Origin: Metabacillus malikii
GTDB lineage: Bacteria; Bacillota; Bacilli; Bacillales; Bacillaceae
DNA length: 34,847 bases
Direction: 5' to 3'
Assembly: GCF_030813355.1 (NCBI RefSeq)
Contig: NZ_JAUSUD010000034.1
Coordinates: 1-34,847 of the forward strand
The notes beneath the pieces were generated by a model. It ran no database searches. It worked only from the letters and a program-made list of their open reading frames with translations, and was not told the DNA's origin. Numbering within the stretch: the stretch's first letter is position 1; every line of letters starts with the position of its first letter. The position numbers and the translations under genes were made by a program. Of this stretch, positions 32,088 to 34,847 are shown piece after piece.

Positions 32088-32507
32088 ATGACAAAAAGGA
32101 TCATAACCGCAGCACTATCCGTAATAATATTTGCGCTTATTTTTTCATGGTTTACGATTACCCCGAGTTCTCAACGGGAACCAAATGTATACTATTTTCG
32201 TTTTGATGAAATGTATAGCATAGTCCTAATTTACGCTGCACCCGTGTATTTTCTAGTTGGTTTACCTTTCTCTATCTTTATTGATAAGTTCATCGCAAAA
32301 ATAAATACATCCTTAGAATGGACACGTTATTTTTTCGGATTAGGGCTATATACATTTGCTGGTCTACTTGTTGGTGCTATTATTTTAATTATACTTAAAA
32401 AGCTGATAATTCCAATCTTCATACTATGTTTATTCGCATCAAATATATACTATCACTTACATTTATTGGTTTCACAAATAAAGCGAGAGAGTGAAGCGCA
32501 AAATTAA
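32088..32507 (+). CDS. Hypothetical membrane protein (139 aa)
   Basis: The ATG at 32088 is preceded by GGGGATG. About four membrane segments are visible (IITAALSVIIFALIFSWFTI, IVLIYAAPVYFLVGLPFSIF, GLGLYTFAGLLVGAIILIIL and LIIPIFILCLFASNIYYHLH). A charged loop DKFIAKINTSLEWTR separates the second and third. No family is recognised. It is followed by the DUF5412 gene 67 bases later. Confidence 0.6.
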   Translation: MTKRIITAALSVIIFALIFSWFTITPSSQREPNVYYFRFDEMYSIVLIYAAPVYFLVGLPFSIFIDKFIAKINTSLEWTRYFFGLGLYTFAGLLVGAIILIILKKLIIPIFILCLFASNIYYHLHLLVSQIKRESEAQN

Positions 32508-32574
32508 GTATTAAAATCTTTTAAACTACAAATATAGAGTAAGTTTGTAATAGGCTTATAAATGAGGGAATTAG

Positions 32575-33123
32575 ATGGAATTAAAATTTAATCAATGGTC
32601 ATTTTATTTAACTTTTTTATGTGTAGGGCTATCCTTCTATTCATTTTATTCTTATCTGGAAAGTTTTTGGTTACTCGCACCTCCAAGCTACATATTACTT
32701 GGAATAAGTGTCATAGCCTTAGTATTTGGGATTTTAGGATTAAAAGCTCACCGTTATCGGTGGGCAAAATTAAGAAGTGGGATAACTTTGAGTTTATCAT
32801 TATTGTTGTCGATTATTCTTTCCTTGACGATTATTTTAACATGGCTTTTTTCGATATTAGAGCCTGATAATCCTACAAAAACTACCCATTCTCCAAACGG
32901 AGACTATACGATTAATTTTTATAAATGGAACGAGGGAGCTACAGGTGGTTTTGGGATTAGAGGTGAATTGGACGGTCCACTTTGGTTTAAAAAGAAAATC
33001 TATTTCCAAGAATACGCAGAAGATGTACAAGTAGTGTGGGAAAGTAATGATAAAGTATCAATAAACAATCAGATTCTTGATTTAGGTAATGGAGATACGT
33101 TTGGTTATGATTGGTTACGGTGA
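32575..33123 (+). CDS. DUF5412-family membrane protein
   Basis: The ATG follows GAGGGA. The 182-residue protein has three N-terminal membrane segments (residues 8-28, 35-57 and 71-93). A C-terminal extracytoplasmic domain follows that reads HSPNGDYTINFYKWNEGATG then GFGIRGELDGPLWFKKKIYF and VVWESNDKVSINNQILDL, the DUF5412 pattern. No function is known for this family. It is the only member of this stretch for which I recognise a family. Confidence 0.78.
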   Translation: MELKFNQWSFYLTFLCVGLSFYSFYSYLESFWLLAPPSYILLGISVIALVFGILGLKAHRYRWAKLRSGITLSLSLLLSIILSLTIILTWLFSILEPDNPTKTTHSPNGDYTINFYKWNEGATGGFGIRGELDGPLWFKKKIYFQEYAEDVQVVWESNDKVSINNQILDLGNGDTFGYDWLR

Positions 33124-33359
33124 TAATCAAATGTTCTACAGTGGTTTGTTGTGTGAATTAAGAGGATGAAGCAATCAATAGTAAAAAAGATATTCTACTC
33201 GTAGAATTAGGCTTAGATTTTTTAAACAGTATTGCTCGCGTGAAAAAAGTTAATAGAATAAAAAATTTCATCTAATTCACATGCAAACCAATATTAGAGA
33301 AATGTAATTAAGTAGTTACCATTTTGTTGAAAAAACTAGAATGATTAGGATGATAACAG

Positions 33360-33542
33360 TTGGAGAAAATTCAAAGAATCTTGACTATTTTAGGTTTTAC
33401 CTTTATGTTTTCATATGTTTTTATTTATGTAGGAGAAATATCAACATCTCCAATCTTTAAGTATTTATTGGTCATTGGATTCTTATTTTTAACTGTAGAT
33501 TTTATACTTTTTCTAATAATTAAATTTAAAAGTAAGAAATAA
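33360..33542 (+). CDS. Small two-helix membrane protein (60 aa)
   Basis: The TTG start at 33360 follows AGGATGAT. Two membrane segments (ILTILGFTFMFSYVFIYVGE and YLLVIGFLFLTVDFILFLII) and the tail KFKSKK make up the whole protein. Family unknown. A degenerate 38-codon frame without a start at 33160-33275 precedes it. Confidence 0.5.
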   Translation: MEKIQRILTILGFTFMFSYVFIYVGEISTSPIFKYLLVIGFLFLTVDFILFLIIKFKSKK

Positions 33543-33594
33543 TACGAAACCAATAAAAAAGCATCTCTTCTGAAGAAACATTATTAACGATGTG

Positions 33595-33629
33595 ATGCGA
33601 TACTTCAATAAGGGGAATCGTATTTTTTA
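33595..33629 (+). terminator. GCGATAC-type terminator
   Basis: ATGCGATAC (33595-33603) pairs partly with GGAATCGTAT (33614-33623), followed by TTTTTAT. A member of the recurrent hairpin set, imperfectly paired. Confidence 0.65.
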
Positions 33630-33662
33630 TTAAGCTAACGATCCAAAATAATTTTATTGAAG

Positions 33663-33691
33663 TTGACAAAAATTGTTATTAACTATAAAAT
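33663..33691 (+). promoter_or_regulatory. Promoter upstream of the last methyltransferase
   Basis: TTGACA (33663-33668), 17 bases and TAAAAT (33686-33691). The transcript would have a leader of about 255 bases before the methyltransferase start. Confidence 0.65.
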
Positions 33692-33893
33692 AGAAAAAAT
33701 TTCAAACAATAGGTAAACAATATACGACTATATTTGTAGCTTTTTAGAAAGTGTTTGCCTAAAAATTTATTAATTAATTTTAGACAGATTATAAATCCTT
33801 GACTTCCCATAACTGGAATGGATAAATACCTTGACATTAACTTCCGTCATTAGTGTGAGAGAGTAAAAAACATTTGAACACCCAGTAGATACA

Positions 33894-33926
33894 ACCTGTC
33901 GTCCATTAGTGATGATAGGTTTTTTC
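33894..33926 (+). terminator. Leader terminator before the methyltransferase
   Basis: ACCTGTCGTC (33894-33903) pairs with GATGATAGGT (33911-33920), using two G-U pairs, and is followed by TTTTT. It ends 28 bases before the start codon, between the promoter at 33663 and the gene, so it should attenuate expression. A 12-codon frame, MDKYLDINFRH and stop at 33818-33853, lies before it but has only a weak ribosome binding site. Confidence 0.6.
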
Positions 33927-33953
33927 ATAAATACATATAAAGGGGAGAACAAA

Positions 33954-34655
33954 ATGGCAACCACCAACTGGCAAAGACAAGATGTTACTCAGCATTATTT
34001 GGAACAAGTTCGCGGCGGAATTCCATTCGGAGCGGAACAGGCAAAAATTATGCTTCAAGTGATTAATCATTTCAATCCTAATCCTAAAAGAATTATCGAC
34101 TTAGGCTGTGGTAATGGGTTTTTAGCTGAACTATTGCTTAAAACCTATCCGGAAGCCACTGCACTCTTAATCGACCATTCCGGGCCAATGGTTCAAGCTG
34201 CTCGTGAGCATATGAGTGAATACAAACATCGTTGTGAAATTATCCACGGTGATATTAGTCAGTTTATAAAAGAACTTGCTGAACCTCACTCGATTGATTG
34301 TATTGTTTCCGGTTTTGCTATTCATCATCTGACACACGATAAGAAAAAGGAACTCTATCATGAAATCTATAATCTTTTAACAGATGGTGGGATATTCATA
34401 AACATTGAACATACAGCATCGGCTACTCCAGAGATTGAAAGATTGTATAATGAGCTTTTTATTGAACATCTTTCAACACATAACAATCGAGACAGACAAG
34501 AAGTTGCCAAGGAATATTACAACCGCCTTGATAAAGAAGATAATATTCTTGAAAGGGTAGATATACAGGTAAATTGGCTTAAAGATATAGGGTTTAAACA
34601 TACAGATTGTTATTTTAAGTGGATGGAACTTGCTGTTTTTGGTGGAGTGAAATAA
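33954..34655 (+). CDS. Class I SAM-dependent methyltransferase
   Basis: The start is the ATG at 33954 (MATTNWQRQDVTQHYLEQVR), with AAGGGGAG seven bases before it. Motif I is IIDLGCGNGFL (about 44-54), followed by LLIDHS, the strand-4 region IDCIVSGFAIHHLTHDKKKE and LLTDGGIFINIEH. The 233-residue protein belongs to the small-molecule or tRNA-modifying UbiE/CmoA-like group; the substrate is unknown. Expression is probably limited by the leader terminator at 33894. Two hairpins follow the gene, the second being the integration point of a group II intron. Confidence 0.82.
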   Translation: MATTNWQRQDVTQHYLEQVRGGIPFGAEQAKIMLQVINHFNPNPKRIIDLGCGNGFLAELLLKTYPEATALLIDHSGPMVQAAREHMSEYKHRCEIIHGDISQFIKELAEPHSIDCIVSGFAIHHLTHDKKKELYHEIYNLLTDGGIFINIEHTASATPEIERLYNELFIEHLSTHNNRDRQEVAKEYYNRLDKEDNILERVDIQVNWLKDIGFKHTDCYFKWMELAVFGGVK

Positions 34656-34700
34656 ATTACAAGAAGATAACTATGTAGAGATAAGTAAGATGATGTAAGT

Positions 34701-34727
34701 TATTGCACCTGCAATATTCTTTTTGTT
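34701..34727 (+). terminator. First hairpin after the methyltransferase
   Basis: TATTGC (34701-34706) and GCAATA (34711-34716) pair around ACCT, followed by TTCTTTTTG. Confidence 0.7.
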
Positions 34728-34731
34728 AACT

Positions 34732-34758
34732 AGGAGTTGTTGTAACAGCTCCTCTTTT
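34732..34758 (+). terminator. Terminator used as intron target
   Basis: AGGAGTTG (34732-34739) pairs with CAGCTCCT (34746-34753) with one G-U pair, followed by CTTTT. The intron begins at the next base. Class C group II introns insert just after such terminators. Confidence 0.88.
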
Positions 34759-34847
34759 GTGCGCTTGGCAGCGTATCGGGCTAACGGGTGAAAGTCCCGA
34801 ACACACCGTAGTGGCGGAAGTGTATAGCTGACAGGTAGTGCATTGTC
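34759..34847 (+). mobile_element. 5' end of a group II intron, class C type (runs off the window)
   Basis: From 34759 the sequence starts GTGCGCTTGGCAGCG, the conserved GUGYG 5' boundary, then has CGGGCTAACGGGTGAAAGTC followed by CCGAAC and GTGGCGGAAGTG. This matches the start of domain I of class C introns, as in the Oceanobacillus iheyensis intron (GUGUGCCCGGC … GGGUGAGAGUCCCGAAC … GGCAGAAGU). The insertion lies exactly after a terminator T run, the normal site for this class. Only 89 bases are present; the reverse transcriptase frame, domain V and 3' end are outside the window. The methyltransferase gene is not interrupted. Confidence 0.85.

Noticed and set aside
33160-33275. 38-codon frame ending in VKKVNRIKNFI
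   Set aside because: No start codon or ribosome binding site; may be a remnant but cannot be supported.
34759-34847. Cobalamin-type riboswitch
   Set aside because: The GGTGAAAGTCCCGAAC stretch is superficially similar, but the GTGCGC start directly after a terminator T run and the GGCGGAAGTG element fit a class C group II intron better.

Overview
The window is low-G+C, Gram-positive-type DNA. Ribosome binding sites are strong AAGGAGG-like, TTG and GTG starts are common, terminators are hairpins followed by T runs, and the families are typical of Bacillales (DUF4179 anti-sigma, CPCC and CWC cysteine-rich proteins, YolD, DUF5412, CzrA/CzcD). A Bacillaceae or Lysinibacillus-like chromosome fits best; no replication, rRNA or tRNA gene pins it further. 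Most of the window looks like accessory chromosome: short independent units, many gene remnants and several regulator-plus-target pairs.

Layout. 1-4743: a 5'-truncated ECF sigma factor coupled to an intact membrane anti-sigma protein, two tiny unknown minus-strand genes, a broken lipoprotein, a metallophosphoesterase, a nucleotidyltransferase remnant and a decayed membrane protein. 4845-5664: a minus-strand pair, a small basic protein overlapping a zeta-toxin-type kinase. 6094-8022: a short-chain dehydrogenase divergent from a GC-rich TetR regulator, with two related operator-like sites bracketing the dehydrogenase promoter. 8474-12234: VOC protein, CPCC protein, secreted beta-helix protein and methyltransferase. 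12381-13779: zinc/cobalt resistance unit czrA-czcD with a visible operator. 13997-17503: acetyltransferase, unknown membrane-anchored protein, frameshifted phosphotransferase, MmcQ/YjbR protein, and an XRE-regulator/membrane-protein pair. 17678-19998: a MutS2-like ATPase lacking the Smr nuclease, behind a long leader with a seven-codon leader peptide and an intrinsic terminator just before the gene. 20520-25624: a TetR-controlled operon of MFS exporter, FtsX-type permease and ABC ATPase. 26005-27248: an Rpn nuclease with an internal start, followed by a free-standing copy of its C-terminal domain. 27600-29552: CWC protein, YolD-like protein with a long N-terminal extension, and a second XRE/membrane-protein pair. 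30159-33542: small membrane or unknown proteins. 33663-34847: a methyltransferase behind a leader terminator, then the 5' end of a group II (class C type) intron directly after a terminator.

The most noteworthy systems are: (1) the Rpn locus, where an internal ribosome binding site and start predict a separately made C-terminal protein, and a second gene begins at the equivalent residue, suggesting a toxic nuclease with an intragenic antitoxin plus an extra copy of it; (2) the Smr-less MutS2 paralogue under apparent ribosome-dependent attenuation, an arrangement usual for antibiotic-inducible ribosome-protection genes; (3) the zeta-type toxin with a partner that does not look like epsilon. 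All functions are read from sequence by eye, without database searches.
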